In this document: positions 1 to 7,678 of the stretch, in pieces
How positions within the stretch are numbered: position 1 is the first letter of the stretch
Layout: every line of letters starts with the position of its first letter
Origin: REEP01 sp964517265
GTDB taxonomy: Bacteria; Pseudomonadota; Alphaproteobacteria; Rhodospirillales; Defluviicoccaceae
DNA length: 64,000 bases
Reading direction: 5' to 3'
NCBI GenBank assembly: GCA_964517265.1
Contig: CAZFBS010000003.1
Span: 1 to 64,000 of the forward strand
The notes under the pieces: generated by a model
What the model was told of the DNA's origin: nothing
What the model saw: only the letters and a program-made list of their open reading frames with translations
Database searches by the model: none
Position numbers and translations under genes: made by a program

Positions 1-44
1 CTCGCTACGTCGCCTTACAGCTAAGCACGCAACTTAATTGCTGA

Positions 45-620
45 GCAGGCTCTTATACCGTCCGCGATGCCTTCGGCGCCGAGGACAGCGCCACCGTTTC
101 GCTCATCGTCCCGCAGCCCGAGCCCGAGCCGCTCAACGTGATCAAGGGCACCAATCGCATCAACAAGCTGGTCGGCACCAGCGGCAACGATCTCATCTGG
201 GGACTGGGCGGCAAAGATTGGCTGGAGGGCAAGGACGGCGACGACATCCTGATCGGCGGCAAGAGTGCCGATGGTTTGACCGGGGGTCGCGGCGCCGATC
301 TGTTCGCTATCGATGCGCTCAGTTTGGTGCCGGACACGATCTTCGATTTCAAGCCGAGCGAGGGGGACCGGCTCGGCCTCGGGCCGCTGATCGACAGCCT
401 CGGCCTGCGCGCGGACGAGGCGGATCTCGATGCGCTGGTCGGGGTGACGCGACTGGGGAAAAATCTGGCCATCACCTTGGACACCAACGGCGCCGACGCG
501 CGCGGCGGGGTGAGGGGGGTGGCGCTGCTGTTCCGCCCGGAAACCACCGATCCGCAGAAGATCCTACTTGCGGTGGACACCGATCCGCTCGTTCTCGATC
601 AGGGCGATTACTGGGCTTGA
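45..620 (+). pseudogene. 3' remnant of an RTX/cadherin-like surface or secreted protein
   Basis: The open frame begins right after an in-frame TGA at 42-44 and has no plausible start before a GTG at 138. The first residues (SYTVRDAFGAEDSATVSLIV) look like the last strands of a bacterial cadherin/Ig-like repeat. They are followed by a Pro-Glu linker and then RTX nonapeptides of GGxGxDx type (GTSGNDLIWGLGG, GKDGDDILIGG, GGRGADLF). RTX repeats bind calcium and usually sit near the C-terminus of type I-secreted proteins, so about 190 residues of a much longer protein survive. Bases 1-44 carry stops in all three forward frames, which points to a rearrangement, an assembly junction or foreign sequence. 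If translation restarts at 138, a 160-residue RTX protein is possible. Confidence 0.6.
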
Positions 621-763
621 GAGGGGTCCCGAGGCCCGACCCAGAAAACAAGCTCGGATTGCGATTTATGGTGGAGTACACTCATTGGACGTATTAATAT
701 AGTGGGAGGAAAGAGGGGACAGGCAGCGGACAGGGAGGCCGCGAGGGTGCGGCGCGGCAGGAG

Positions 764-1117
764 ATGGGATATCCAACGGAAGATCGGCGCCGTCATGAGC
801 GCGTCACGGCGCCGGCCCTCACCGTTCAGCTCGACGACGGCCTCTATGAGAGCCATGACTGGAGCCTGGGCGGGTTCATGGTCGAAGGCTACCGCGGCCG
901 CCTTGGTCCCGGCGCGCTCCTCGTCCTCCGCCGGATCGCCGCGCGCGACGGCACCCTCGCCGTGGTCATGATCCGCGCGCGGGTGGTGCGGGCCGATCCG
1001 GCGCGCCGGCGGCTGGTGGTGGGGTTTCTCGCGCTCGATGCCGCCGCCTATGCGATCCTGCGCGAGCACATGGCGGTCCGCCTGCGGGTTCTGAAATTCC
1101 GGCAGCCGACGTTTTGA
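764..1117 (+). CDS. PilZ-domain protein (putative c-di-GMP receptor)
   Basis: This 117-residue protein is a single PilZ domain. The N-terminus has the arginine motif RRRHER (residues 8-13), and about 20 residues later comes DWSLGG (32-37), matching the D/NxSxxG motif; together these bind cyclic di-GMP in the family. No output domain is attached, so it would act as a stand-alone adaptor in the cytoplasm. The Shine-Dalgarno-like AGGAG lies directly against the ATG, which is unusually close, so the true start may differ. It stands alone between the RTX remnant and the convergent sigma-factor gene, with nothing to identify its partner. Family assignment is firm; the process controlled is unknown. 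Confidence 0.8.
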   Translation: MGYPTEDRRRHERVTAPALTVQLDDGLYESHDWSLGGFMVEGYRGRLGPGALLVLRRIAARDGTLAVVMIRARVVRADPARRRLVVGFLALDAAAYAILREHMAVRLRVLKFRQPTF

Positions 1118-1181
1118 GAGGTCCTGCGGGACAAATCCTGTGGAAGAAACCTTGCCGAAGACTGCCCCTCGGCGGCGGCCG

Positions 1182-1697
1182 TCAGGATGCGGTTTCCTCG
1201 CCGGGCTCCTCCGCCACCGGATGCATCAGCGTGCGCAAGGCCAAGCGGGCGCGCGAGAGGCGCGAGCGCACGGTGCCGACCGGAATGTCGAGAACGACGG
1301 CCGCTTCTTCGTATTCGAGACCTTCGACCGCGACCAGATAGAGCACGTCCTTGTGCTCGCTCGAGAGGGACGCGAACGCCTTTTCGGCCTCGATCACCGC
1401 TTGCCGCCACTCCTGGGCACCCGGGATGCCGAGCGCCATATCGTTCGGCTGCAACTCGGCCGACTGCGGATGGCTGCGCGCCCGCCGCAGCTCGTTGATG
1501 TAGACGTTGCGGAGGATGACGAACAGCCACGAGCGCAGGTTGGTGCCCTGCTGCCACTTGTCGAGATTGCTGAGGGCGCGGACCAGGGCTTCCTGGACCA
1601 GATCGTCGGCCATGTCGACGTCCCGCACCAGATAGCGGGCGTAGCGCCGCAGCCGCGGAATCTCGGATTCGAGAAGGACGAGAACGTCATCCATCAT
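1182..1697 (-). CDS. ECF RNA polymerase sigma factor, EcfG-like (general stress response)
   Basis: 171 residues with the two ECF sigma regions. Region 2 (about 12-72) includes RRYARYLVRDVDMADDLVQE and the promoter-melting segment NLRSWLFVILRNVYINELRR. Region 4 (about 109-158) is a helix-turn-helix, EYEEAAVVLDIPVGTVRSRLSRAR. In alphaproteobacteria EcfG directs the general stress response; it is held by NepR and released when phosphorylated PhyR sequesters NepR. A NepR-like gene and phyR follow within 2 kb, supporting the EcfG role. The start is uncertain: MM at 1697 is preferred because the frame upstream no longer looks like sigma sequence, but no strong ribosome-binding site is visible. Another ECF subgroup cannot be excluded without a tree. 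Confidence 0.8.
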   Translation of the reverse strand: MMDDVLVLLESEIPRLRRYARYLVRDVDMADDLVQEALVRALSNLDKWQQGTNLRSWLFVILRNVYINELRRARSHPQSAELQPNDMALGIPGAQEWRQAVIEAEKAFASLSSEHKDVLYLVAVEGLEYEEAAVVLDIPVGTVRSRLSRARLALRTLMHPVAEEPGEETAS

Positions 1698-2015
1698 CGA
1701 ATACTCGAACTGCCCGGCCGGTGAAGGCTCGGTGACCTGGTTCCCATTGGATCGCTGTCGTCTCCCTCGATGCGGCCTCCGCCGTGCGGCTACTCTCGAA
1801 GCGCGGAGGAGGGGTGTCAAGTGCGCTTTCGGCGATCCGGCATCGGCATTTCCGTTCCGATCGGTGAAACCGGTTGCCGTCAATCGTGCGCCCGCCGGAA
1901 TAATCGGGGCGGGATCGAAGCGAGCGGACGCGCTGTTTGCAACGTTGTTGCGGGGCCTTGCCCGTGCGGTTGCGTTGCCCTCGGAAATGAGGGGGCCGGT
2001 CCTGTCGGCCGCACC

Positions 2016-2060
2016 GCACCGCTTGGGCCCGCACCGCTTGGGCCCGCACCGCTTGGGCCT
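2016..2060. repeat. 15-bp tandem repeat, 3 copies
   Basis: Three head-to-tail copies of GCACCGCTTGGGCCC; the last copy ends in T. A related 15-bp unit in inverse orientation (CCAAGCGGCGCGTCC) flanks the assembly gap near 50.5 kb, so this is a dispersed repeat family rather than a local accident. Confidence 0.9.
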
Positions 2061-2203
2061 GCCATCTCCCCGCCAGAAGGGCTGTATTTTAGGGTTGCAC
2101 AACACCAGCCTCTGCGCGAAAGTCCGACGGCGTGAAGGGTTATGCGGCATCTGCGCCACGGGGAGCCAAGGCGCCGATATTCTACCCCCGAATGTTTGCA
2201 ATT

Positions 2204-2223
2204 TTACGACAACTATGTCGTAA
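2204..2223. promoter_or_regulatory. Operator-like perfect palindrome
   Basis: TTACGACA and TGTCGTAA are perfect inverted arms around ACTA. The site lies in AT-rich DNA between the sigma-factor gene and the NepR-like gene, about 110 bases before the EcfG-like promoter. There is no T-run, so it is more likely a dimeric repressor or activator site than a terminator. The binding protein is unknown. Confidence 0.45.
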
Positions 2224-2332
2224 TATCGCAGACAATGCTTCCTGAGCAGTGGTCCCAACGCAACTTTTGCTTGTGATGCCTGCCGGGCGAATGTATCTTT
2301 AGAAGAGTTTTTATATTTGGAGATCCAGCAGG

Positions 2333-2357
2333 GGAACGCGTATCGCAGCTTTGAGTT
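2333..2357 (+). promoter_or_regulatory. EcfG-type promoter upstream of the NepR-like gene
   Basis: GGAAC (2333-2337), 16 bases, then AGTT (2354-2357). This matches the alphaproteobacterial general-stress consensus GGAAC-N16/17-CGTT at all but one position. It reads toward the NepR-like gene 81 bases on, consistent with negative feedback. Confidence 0.6.
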
Positions 2358-2438
2358 TATACTGAGCAAACGCAGCGCGATGAAGCCAATCCGGCGAAAC
2401 CCCGTTCACCTGACGAAGACAGGGGCGTAAGACGAAAC

Positions 2439-2675
2439 GTGTCGATCCCAATGAAGCGCTTCAGTGACAGCGACCTGGAAGACTACGTGCTCGATCGGAT
2501 GGACCCCCAGAACAAGGTCGACTTCGAGAAATGTGTGCAAAACGATCCCGCGCTCTCGAAGCGCTTGCAGGAAGTGCGGGACGTGCTTGATCCGCTGCGC
2601 CAGCTCGGGCAGGACATTCTCAGCGAGCCGCTACCGTCGAAGCTGAAGGCGTGGCTCGACATGCAGCGAAAATAA
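2439..2675 (+). CDS. NepR-like anti-sigma factor
   Basis: 78 residues, soluble, no cysteine-histidine zinc motif. The C-terminal segment LRQLGQDILSEPLPSKLKAW (53-72) resembles the NepR core (LRxLYDDVVNEPVPDRFLxLL), which clamps EcfG and PhyR. The N-terminal half (SDLEDYVLDRMDPQNKVDFEKCVQNDPALSKRL) instead resembles the start of transmembrane anti-sigma factors (FecR/RskA-like helix), but no membrane segment follows. It sits between the sigma factor and phyR, where NepR is expected, behind an EcfG-type promoter. The GTG at 2439 has a distant AGGGGCG; ATG at 2451 is the alternative. Anti-sigma function is inferred from motif and position. Confidence 0.6.
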   Translation: MSIPMKRFSDSDLEDYVLDRMDPQNKVDFEKCVQNDPALSKRLQEVRDVLDPLRQLGQDILSEPLPSKLKAWLDMQRK

Positions 2676-2816
2676 GCCCGCGCCCCGATCCCTGCCCCGA
2701 TCCCCGTTCGTTGGGTACGTGTTCCTTTCCTTCGATCGCTGTCGCTTCGGGGGCGAAAGCCGTTCGTTTTGCCGACACCAGTGCCCGTGCGCGATGTCCC
2801 TCGGCGCCACGCGGTG

Positions 2817-3605
2817 CTAGGTCCTGTGGTGACGGCTCAGCGCTTGTTGCACCGCATGGACGACGCTGGCGGGATGGAAGGGCTTGCGGACGATCATCGA
2901 CGTGTGGAAACGGCCGCTCGCGGCTTGATCCGGATACGCCGTGACGAACACGACCGGGATATCGGTGGCCGCGGTGATCTTCTCTGCGGCGTGGACACCG
3001 CCGAACTCACCGTCCGCCAAGCGCAGGTCGGCGAGCAGGAGCGATGGCTTTTGCGACTCGGCAATCTTGATCGCCGCCTCGGCATTTCCGACAACGCCAC
3101 AAACCGTATGACCCATCTGCGTTACGATCCGCGAGAGGTCGCGGGCAATCAAAAACTCGTCCTCGATGATGAGGATCAGGTGGTGTTCGAAGCCGGCAAG
3201 GATGTTGCCCGCGCTGGTCGCAATCTGCGTGATCTGGCCCCTCGGCAGACCCATGATCCGGGCGACGTCATCGACCTCGAACCGCTCGACGGTGCGCAGA
3301 AGAAGGATCGCCCGATCCCGTTCGCTGAGCGAGGCCAGTCGGCCAAGGGCCTCGATCTGAACCGGCGTCAACTCCGGCCAGCCTGACGGAGAAAACGAAT
3401 GATCGCGGTTTGCGATCGTATCGTGGAACTTGCGAAAGAGATCGACCCGCCCGAAATCCAGCCGCAGTCCGTCGGCGCTGGGCGCAAGATCTTGCAGACA
3501 GCGCAGAATGAGTGTGTCGGCCGTCTCCTTCGAGCCCGTCAGGATGCTGGCATATCGCCGAAGGTGGCGAACATGTTGCTCCATCACGATGGCACCGAAC
3601 GCCAT
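2817..3605 (-). CDS. phyR: PhyR, general stress response anti-anti-sigma response regulator
   Basis: 262 residues. The N-terminal half (about 8-135) is an ECF-sigma-like fold (HVRHLRRYASILTGS..., SLSERDRAILLLRTVERFEVDDVARIMGLPRGQI). The C-terminal half is a receiver domain with acidic residues E148/D149, phospho-acceptor D193 (LLLADLRL), T222 and K241 (VRKPF). This order is diagnostic of PhyR: on phosphorylation the sigma-like domain binds NepR and frees EcfG. The start at 3605 is chosen because AAGGGA lies 5 bases before the ATG; longer frames give non-homologous sequence. It converges on the NepR-like gene. No cognate HWE/HisKA2 kinase is present in the window. Confidence 0.93.
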   Translation of the reverse strand: MAFGAIVMEQHVRHLRRYASILTGSKETADTLILRCLQDLAPSADGLRLDFGRVDLFRKFHDTIANRDHSFSPSGWPELTPVQIEALGRLASLSERDRAILLLRTVERFEVDDVARIMGLPRGQITQIATSAGNILAGFEHHLILIIEDEFLIARDLSRIVTQMGHTVCGVVGNAEAAIKIAESQKPSLLLADLRLADGEFGGVHAAEKITAATDIPVVFVTAYPDQAASGRFHTSMIVRKPFHPASVVHAVQQALSRHHRT

Positions 3606-3796
3606 GACTGTCCCTTGACCTGCTGTCCCTGCCTGCCGGTTCGGCGGCTCCAGCGGTTTGTCCCCGTCAAGTCGCGAAGAAAAACTCCTCACGCCTCCCG
3701 ACACCGTATCAAGGTATCAAACACCCGTCCCACCTCGTATGGGTGGGTAGATTGACGTTATAGGGAATAGTCGAGAGAGGCAACAAGCGTTATACG

Positions 3797-3955
3797 CTAC
3801 GGCGTGCCTCGTCTGCGGCGGGAATACCGCGGAGACAACTCAAGATCCTGCCGCACCATGCTTTCTGCCATCAACCAGAAGTCAAGATCTTTCCCGGAAT
3901 CTCTGCCCGCCGAATTCCACAACGCGGCAGCGAGGTCCCGTACGCGCTGGTTCAT
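3797..3955 (-). CDS. DUF2934 small protein
   Basis: 52 residues. The core RVRDLAAALWNSAGRDSGKDLDFWLMAE matches DUF2934 (RxRExAYxLWExAGRPxGxDxDFWLxAE), a family of small proteins of unknown function frequent in stress loci. The start at 3955 has a strong GGGAGGAGAAC immediately upstream, so a longer 84-residue reading is not favoured. It lies upstream of phyR on the same strand, separated by about 190 bases. The C-terminus is basic (SRRRRGTP). Confidence 0.7.
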   Translation of the reverse strand: MNQRVRDLAAALWNSAGRDSGKDLDFWLMAESMVRQDLELSPRYSRRRRGTP

Positions 3956-4034
3956 GTTCTCCTCCCTGTCCCGGGCCGGTTGATTGCTGTTTTCCAGCGA
4001 ATTGTTACTCTCGCCAACAGGCCAAAGAACGTGT

Positions 4035-4835
4035 TCAGCGGCATTTTCCATTGCTGCCGTTCATCCGCCGTTGCCGGCCGTTGTGGCCTTCTTGGCTGAT
4101 CGCAAACGGGGCGTCGTCGATGCCGGCGAGCTCCATCAAGCGCTCGAGATCACTGATCGTGACCCGGCCCGACCATACGATGACCATCCCGTCCTCCCGC
4201 AGGCTCCGCAGCGTTCGATTGACGTGAACGACACTGAGGCCAAGAGAATCCGCCAGCATCTCCTGGGTGACGGGGAAGTCGAACGCTCCATCCCCAGCCA
4301 GTCCGGCGCGCCGGGTGCGAAAGTAGAGCTCGACCAGGAGATTCGCCATCCGCTCCTTGGCATTGCGCCGGCCCAGGCTGACGGTGCGCTCCAGCAGCAT
4401 TTCGAACTCGTGGGCAACGACATCTTGCAGCGCCGCCGGCAAAGCTTCGTGGCGCCGACCGAGATCGTCCATCTCTGTGGCAGACGCCCGGCAGACGACC
4501 ACCTCCGTCAGGGCCCCGACGAAATGATTGGTTGTCGGGAACAGCGGCGCGATCAGATCGCCCGGGATGAGAAAGTTGATGATGTGCCGACGGCCGTCGC
4601 CGAGCAGCCGATAGCGGTAGGCCCAGCCTTCCTTCAGGAAAAGGATGCCGTTGGGCTTGTCGCCTTCCACCAGAATGTCCTGATGACGTGGGATCCGTTT
4701 GAGATCCAGAGTGTCGATCACCTGCCGGTCCCGATCCGACAGCAGGCCCAGAACGCCCGGGATAACGCCTGGAATGGGGAGTGGATTTTCCGAGACCTTT
4801 TGAACGCTCGCGCCCACCAGAACGGAGACTGCCAC
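4035..4835 (-). CDS. Crp/Fnr-family transcriptional regulator
   Basis: 266 residues. It has a cyclic-nucleotide-binding-like beta domain (about 45-140, with LKEGWAYRYRLLGDGRRHIINFLIPGDLI), a long dimer helix, and a Crp-type winged helix (about 190-240, FPVTQEMLADSLGLSVVHVNRTLRSLREDGMV). The N-terminus lacks the clustered cysteines of oxygen-sensing Fnr, so it is more like the heme-free Crp/FixK-like group. The GTG start at 4835 is supported by GGAGG nine bases upstream. An EcfG-like promoter lies 55 bases before it, suggesting it relays the general stress response. Its ligand and targets cannot be read from the sequence. Confidence 0.85.
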   Translation of the reverse strand: MAVSVLVGASVQKVSENPLPIPGVIPGVLGLLSDRDRQVIDTLDLKRIPRHQDILVEGDKPNGILFLKEGWAYRYRLLGDGRRHIINFLIPGDLIAPLFPTTNHFVGALTEVVVCRASATEMDDLGRRHEALPAALQDVVAHEFEMLLERTVSLGRRNAKERMANLLVELYFRTRRAGLAGDGAFDFPVTQEMLADSLGLSVVHVNRTLRSLREDGMVIVWSGRVTISDLERLMELAGIDDAPFAISQEGHNGRQRRMNGSNGKCR

Positions 4836-4888
4836 GGCTTTTCTCCTCCAATTGCAAGAGGCCTTTCCTCTTGCCTGTTGGCGCTGGT

Positions 4889-4914
4889 AACACGCAGCAT
4901 CAACACGGAGTTCC
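4889..4914 (-). promoter_or_regulatory. Candidate EcfG-type promoter for the Crp/Fnr gene
   Basis: On the minus strand: GGAAC (4914-4910), 17 bases, then TGTT (4892-4889). It matches the -35 exactly and three of four -10 bases, at an accepted spacing, 55 bases before the chosen GTG. Confidence 0.4.
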
Positions 4915-5050
4915 ATCGGCATGGCAGGCAGCCAGCACCTCTGCGCCGCAATCGCAGACCTGCTGCGGGGCTGACGGTGCGCCGATAGCCCCGATTGGCG
5001 GCACCAAACCCGCGACGGCAAGCGTCCTCTCGGGCGGAATTCGGCCGATC

Positions 5051-5527
5051 TTATTGTTTGCGGGCGGCGCCGATCGCCGCGACCATGCGCGGCTCGCCTC
5101 CCGTCGCCGCATCGCCCGGGAGATGATCGAAGTCGCCGCGAAACGCCTTCAGGACGTATCGTTCCTCCTCGATCTCAGCACGCGTGCGCACGCCGCGGCG
5201 GCGGAACCACGGCAGCGGCGGACACCAGCCGTCGACTGCATGCTGCAGCAGAAAGATCGCCACCGCGATCGGCAGGGCAAGAAACCGCCGGCTGGCGATG
5301 AGCGAAAGGGTCAATCCGATCAGCACAAAGCTGGAAGCGTTGGCTTCGAGGGTCCGCTCGATGTCCCACTCGCCATCGAGGGCCGCCAAGCGTGCGTCGA
5401 CGGCATCAAGCCGGCCCTCCATTCTGCCCACCGTTTCCGCCAGCCGAACAAGCCGATCCTCGGTCTCGCGGCGAATGGCTTCATTGACATAGTCAGCGGT
5501 GTGTTCGGCGACTCTGTTCGCACTCAT
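5051..5527 (-). CDS. DUF2892 (YgaP-type) membrane protein
   Basis: 158 residues. The N-terminal part is helical and charged (RRETEDRLVRLAETVGRMEGRLDAVDARL), probably a short coiled coil. A DUF2892 membrane hairpin follows (IERTLEANASSFVLIGLTLSLIASRRFLALPIAVAIFLLQH). Then comes a characteristic GWCPPLPWFRRRGVRTRAEIEEERY segment and a charged cytoplasmic tail. The family is anchored in the inner membrane; in YgaP it is fused to a rhodanese, which is absent here. It lies in a same-strand run with the AI-2E transporter and two small membrane proteins, but 156 bases downstream of it. Function unknown. Confidence 0.75.
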   Translation of the reverse strand: MSANRVAEHTADYVNEAIRRETEDRLVRLAETVGRMEGRLDAVDARLAALDGEWDIERTLEANASSFVLIGLTLSLIASRRFLALPIAVAIFLLQHAVDGWCPPLPWFRRRGVRTRAEIEEERYVLKAFRGDFDHLPGDAATGGEPRMVAAIGAARKQ

Positions 5528-5683
5528 CGGCTTCGTCTCTCAAGGTTGGGACATGGGACCAGTACTGCGGACCAATGCTGCGCACCGGCGCTGCACCCGC
5601 AAAAGACGGTGGCGCAACAACCGCCGCGGCGCATTAACTTGCGTAAACGGCGCAAAGTCGGCGGAGAAACCAATGCTGGGCGC

Positions 5684-6880
5684 TCAGCTACCAAGGAATT
5701 CATTGACAGGCTGCAATCGTTCAATGCTGGCACAGATAACATTGAAGCACGTCAGCAGGGGCACGGCGAGCAGGGCTCCGGGGATACCCCAAAGCCAACC
5801 CCAAACAAGGACGGAGAGGAACACCATCATCGGGTTCATGGTCAGGCGGCGGCCAAGGACGGTCGGCGTGATGAGATATCCCTCGCAGAGGTTGATCACG
5901 AAATAGAGGACGACAGGCACCAAGGCATCGAACGGATTTGCAAAAACCGTCAATCCGACCATGCCGACCACGATCTGACCGATGAGCGGTCCGAAGTAGG
6001 GGATGAAATTGACAAGAGCGGCCATCAACCCCCAGAGAACGCTGTTCGGCAACCCGGCCCAAAACATCGCCAGTCCGATCGCCACGCCGAGAACGCAGTT
6101 GATCATCGTCACCGTCGCAAGATAAATCGCAACATCCTGGTGGATGCGCCTGATCATGACGACGGCACGTTTCTTGTCGCCGAACGTGGGTAGCACCTTG
6201 ACAATTTTTTCGTGGTAGCCGTCCCCGGCCGCCAGCAGAAAATAAAGCAGCACGACGACGATGACAAACGTCCATCCGACGTCACCGACAACCGTGAACA
6301 CCGGGCCGATGATATCGTACAAACCGATCGCGAGACTGTCCGCAAGGTCGCCCGTCTCTCCTTCCGCCGGGAGGGGCTGCCGGGACACAGAGGAGGGCGC
6401 TTCCTCGGGGGTGATCGCCTCTTCAACCCGCTCCGTTGCCGCGCGGATCTGATCGAAGGGATCCTGCATCTTGAACTGGATTTCCTCGATCATTTCCGGC
6501 AAGGCGCCAAGCCAACGCGTCGCCGGATCCGACAGAAAGTAGATGCCGACGATGAACGAACCGAGCAAGCTGGCAACGACGAGCGCGGCGGCCAGTGGGG
6601 GCGGAATGTGCAGCCGGCTCAGTCCGCGCACCAATGGCCACAAAATCAGGAACAGAATGAGCGCGATCGCAATCGGCATCAGGATGTCGCGGGCGACATG
6701 CAGGGTGTAGAGGCAGGCAAGGACCAACAGGCTCGTCAGGGCGAACGAGCGAACTGGGAGCGCCTCCGCACCCGCCTCCGGCTGGCTTTCCTCGACGTTG
6801 GCGCTCTGTGCACCGGGGTCCTCGGCCACGGCTGCTGCCGCCTGTCCTGTCTCGACAGGTGCGGCAGAAGGCTCAGGCAT
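5684..6880 (-). CDS. AI-2E/PerM-family membrane transporter
   Basis: 398 residues. A roughly 45-residue acidic, alanine-rich N-terminal tail precedes paired membrane helices (SLLVLACLYTLHVARDILMPIAIALILFLILWPLVRGL), a soluble middle segment, and five or more further helices. These include the conserved INCVLGVAIGLAMFWAGLPNSVLWGLMAALVNFIPYFGPLIG and the C-terminal LVWGWLWGIPGALLAVPLL. This architecture is typical of the AI-2E/PerM family of possible transporters or sodium/proton antiporters; the substrate is undetermined. Only 33 bases separate it from each neighbouring small membrane gene upstream, so 7678 to 5684 is probably one operon. Confidence 0.88.
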   Translation of the reverse strand: MPEPSAAPVETGQAAAAVAEDPGAQSANVEESQPEAGAEALPVRSFALTSLLVLACLYTLHVARDILMPIAIALILFLILWPLVRGLSRLHIPPPLAAALVVASLLGSFIVGIYFLSDPATRWLGALPEMIEEIQFKMQDPFDQIRAATERVEEAITPEEAPSSVSRQPLPAEGETGDLADSLAIGLYDIIGPVFTVVGDVGWTFVIVVVLLYFLLAAGDGYHEKIVKVLPTFGDKKRAVVMIRRIHQDVAIYLATVTMINCVLGVAIGLAMFWAGLPNSVLWGLMAALVNFIPYFGPLIGQIVVGMVGLTVFANPFDALVPVVLYFVINLCEGYLITPTVLGRRLTMNPMMVFLSVLVWGWLWGIPGALLAVPLLTCFNVICASIERLQPVNEFLGS

Positions 6881-6913
6881 TGCTCGCGCCGCGTGCGGCC
6901 GCAGGCAAACAGA

Positions 6914-7375
6914 TCATCGCCAGAAGCGGAAGGTGGCTTGTCGCAGCCGCGGGCTGAGGCCGATCACGAGGCCGACGCTCATGGCGGTGAGAGGAGCAAC
7001 AAGCGGATGCGAGCGGAACATCATCGCAGCTTGGCTGCCGACGAATCCACCCAGTTGCGCCGCAGCATCGTATCCGCCCCCGGAAACCGCAGGGTAGGGT
7101 GCCGCTCCGATAGAAGCGGCAGGAGGTGCGAGCGGCCGGGCTCGTGCCCCGAGCCGCAAGACGAACAGCGCCAACAGCGCCAGCAACACGGCGATGGCAA
7201 AGGCCGCAAGGCCGGTGAAAAGGGCGGCCAGCGGGGCCGAGATGACCTTCGCCAGGCCCATGTAGAGAGCCCAGCCGAAAAGGCCGAAGCCGCTGAGAAG
7301 AGCGGCGAGGGCCATCAAGGCGAGGAGCGAGCAGATCATCAGGGTGATCACCGCTCGGATGAAGAAGTCCATCAT
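6914..7375 (-). CDS. Small membrane protein, holin-like hairpin
   Basis: 153 residues with two long hydrophobic segments near the N-terminus (VITLMICSLLALMALAALLSGFGLFGWALYMGL and LAALFTGLAAFAIAVLLALLALFVL), an Ala/Pro-rich linker, and a third short hydrophobic patch near the C-terminus (PLVAPLTAMSVGLVIGLSPRLR). The hairpin resembles the phage-holin superfamily III / Actinobacterial Holin-X type proteins that often accompany DUF883 proteins in stress loci. It sits between the DUF883 gene and the AI-2E gene with 33-base gaps. No enzymatic motif is visible. Confidence 0.6.
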   Translation of the reverse strand: MMDFFIRAVITLMICSLLALMALAALLSGFGLFGWALYMGLAKVISAPLAALFTGLAAFAIAVLLALLALFVLRLGARARPLAPPAASIGAAPYPAVSGGGYDAAAQLGGFVGSQAAMMFRSHPLVAPLTAMSVGLVIGLSPRLRQATFRFWR

Positions 7376-7408
7376 GACCGGCCTCGCCCGCCTGAATGGT
7401 GGTGCCTG

Positions 7409-7678
7409 CTAGCGCCTGCCACTGAACAGCAAGCCGAGCAACAGGCCAATTCCGAATGCGCTGGCGAGACTGGTGAACGGGCGCTGTTCGACACTCTCGG
7501 CAACGGTTTCGGCAGCACGGTGGCCTTTGGCGCGGGCCTGCTCAGCCGCCTCTTGCATGCGCGCGTAGGTCGCGGTTCCCCTCTCGGCGCCCATGTCTCT
7601 CAACGTGTGTACGACGGCGCTCAAATCGTTGCGCAGGGTGGTCATTTCTGCGCGGAGAGCATCAATGTCCTTGTCCAT
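7409..7678 (-). CDS. DUF883 (ElaB/YqjD-like) membrane-anchored protein
   Basis: 89 residues. An amphipathic helical N-terminus (ALRAEMTTLRNDLSAVVHTLRDM... EQARAKGHRAAETVAESVEQRP) is followed by one C-terminal membrane helix with a glycine zipper (FTSLASAFGIGLLLGLLFSGRR). This is the layout of ElaB/YqjD, stationary-phase inner-membrane proteins that in E. coli associate with ribosomes. It is the first gene of the small-membrane-protein run. No EcfG promoter match was found upstream. Confidence 0.78.
   Translation of the reverse strand: MDKDIDALRAEMTTLRNDLSAVVHTLRDMGAERGTATYARMQEAAEQARAKGHRAAETVAESVEQRPFTSLASAFGIGLLLGLLFSGRR

Larger units (their letters stand above)
1698..2438. other. Long intergenic region between divergent sigma and NepR-like genes
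   Basis: No convincing gene lies in these 741 bases. It contains a three-copy 15-bp tandem repeat (2016-2060), an AT-rich segment with a perfect 8-bp inverted repeat (2204-2223) and an EcfG-type promoter match facing the NepR-like gene (2333-2357). The right half is clearly more AT-rich than the neighbouring coding DNA, as expected for a control region. Confidence 0.6.

Noticed and set aside
1880..2065. Small proteins with APLGP/GPSGA pentapeptide repeats
   Set aside because: The pentapeptides arise because the repeat unit is 15 bp, a multiple of three; there is no start signal, no flanking domain, and the same unit occurs between other genes.
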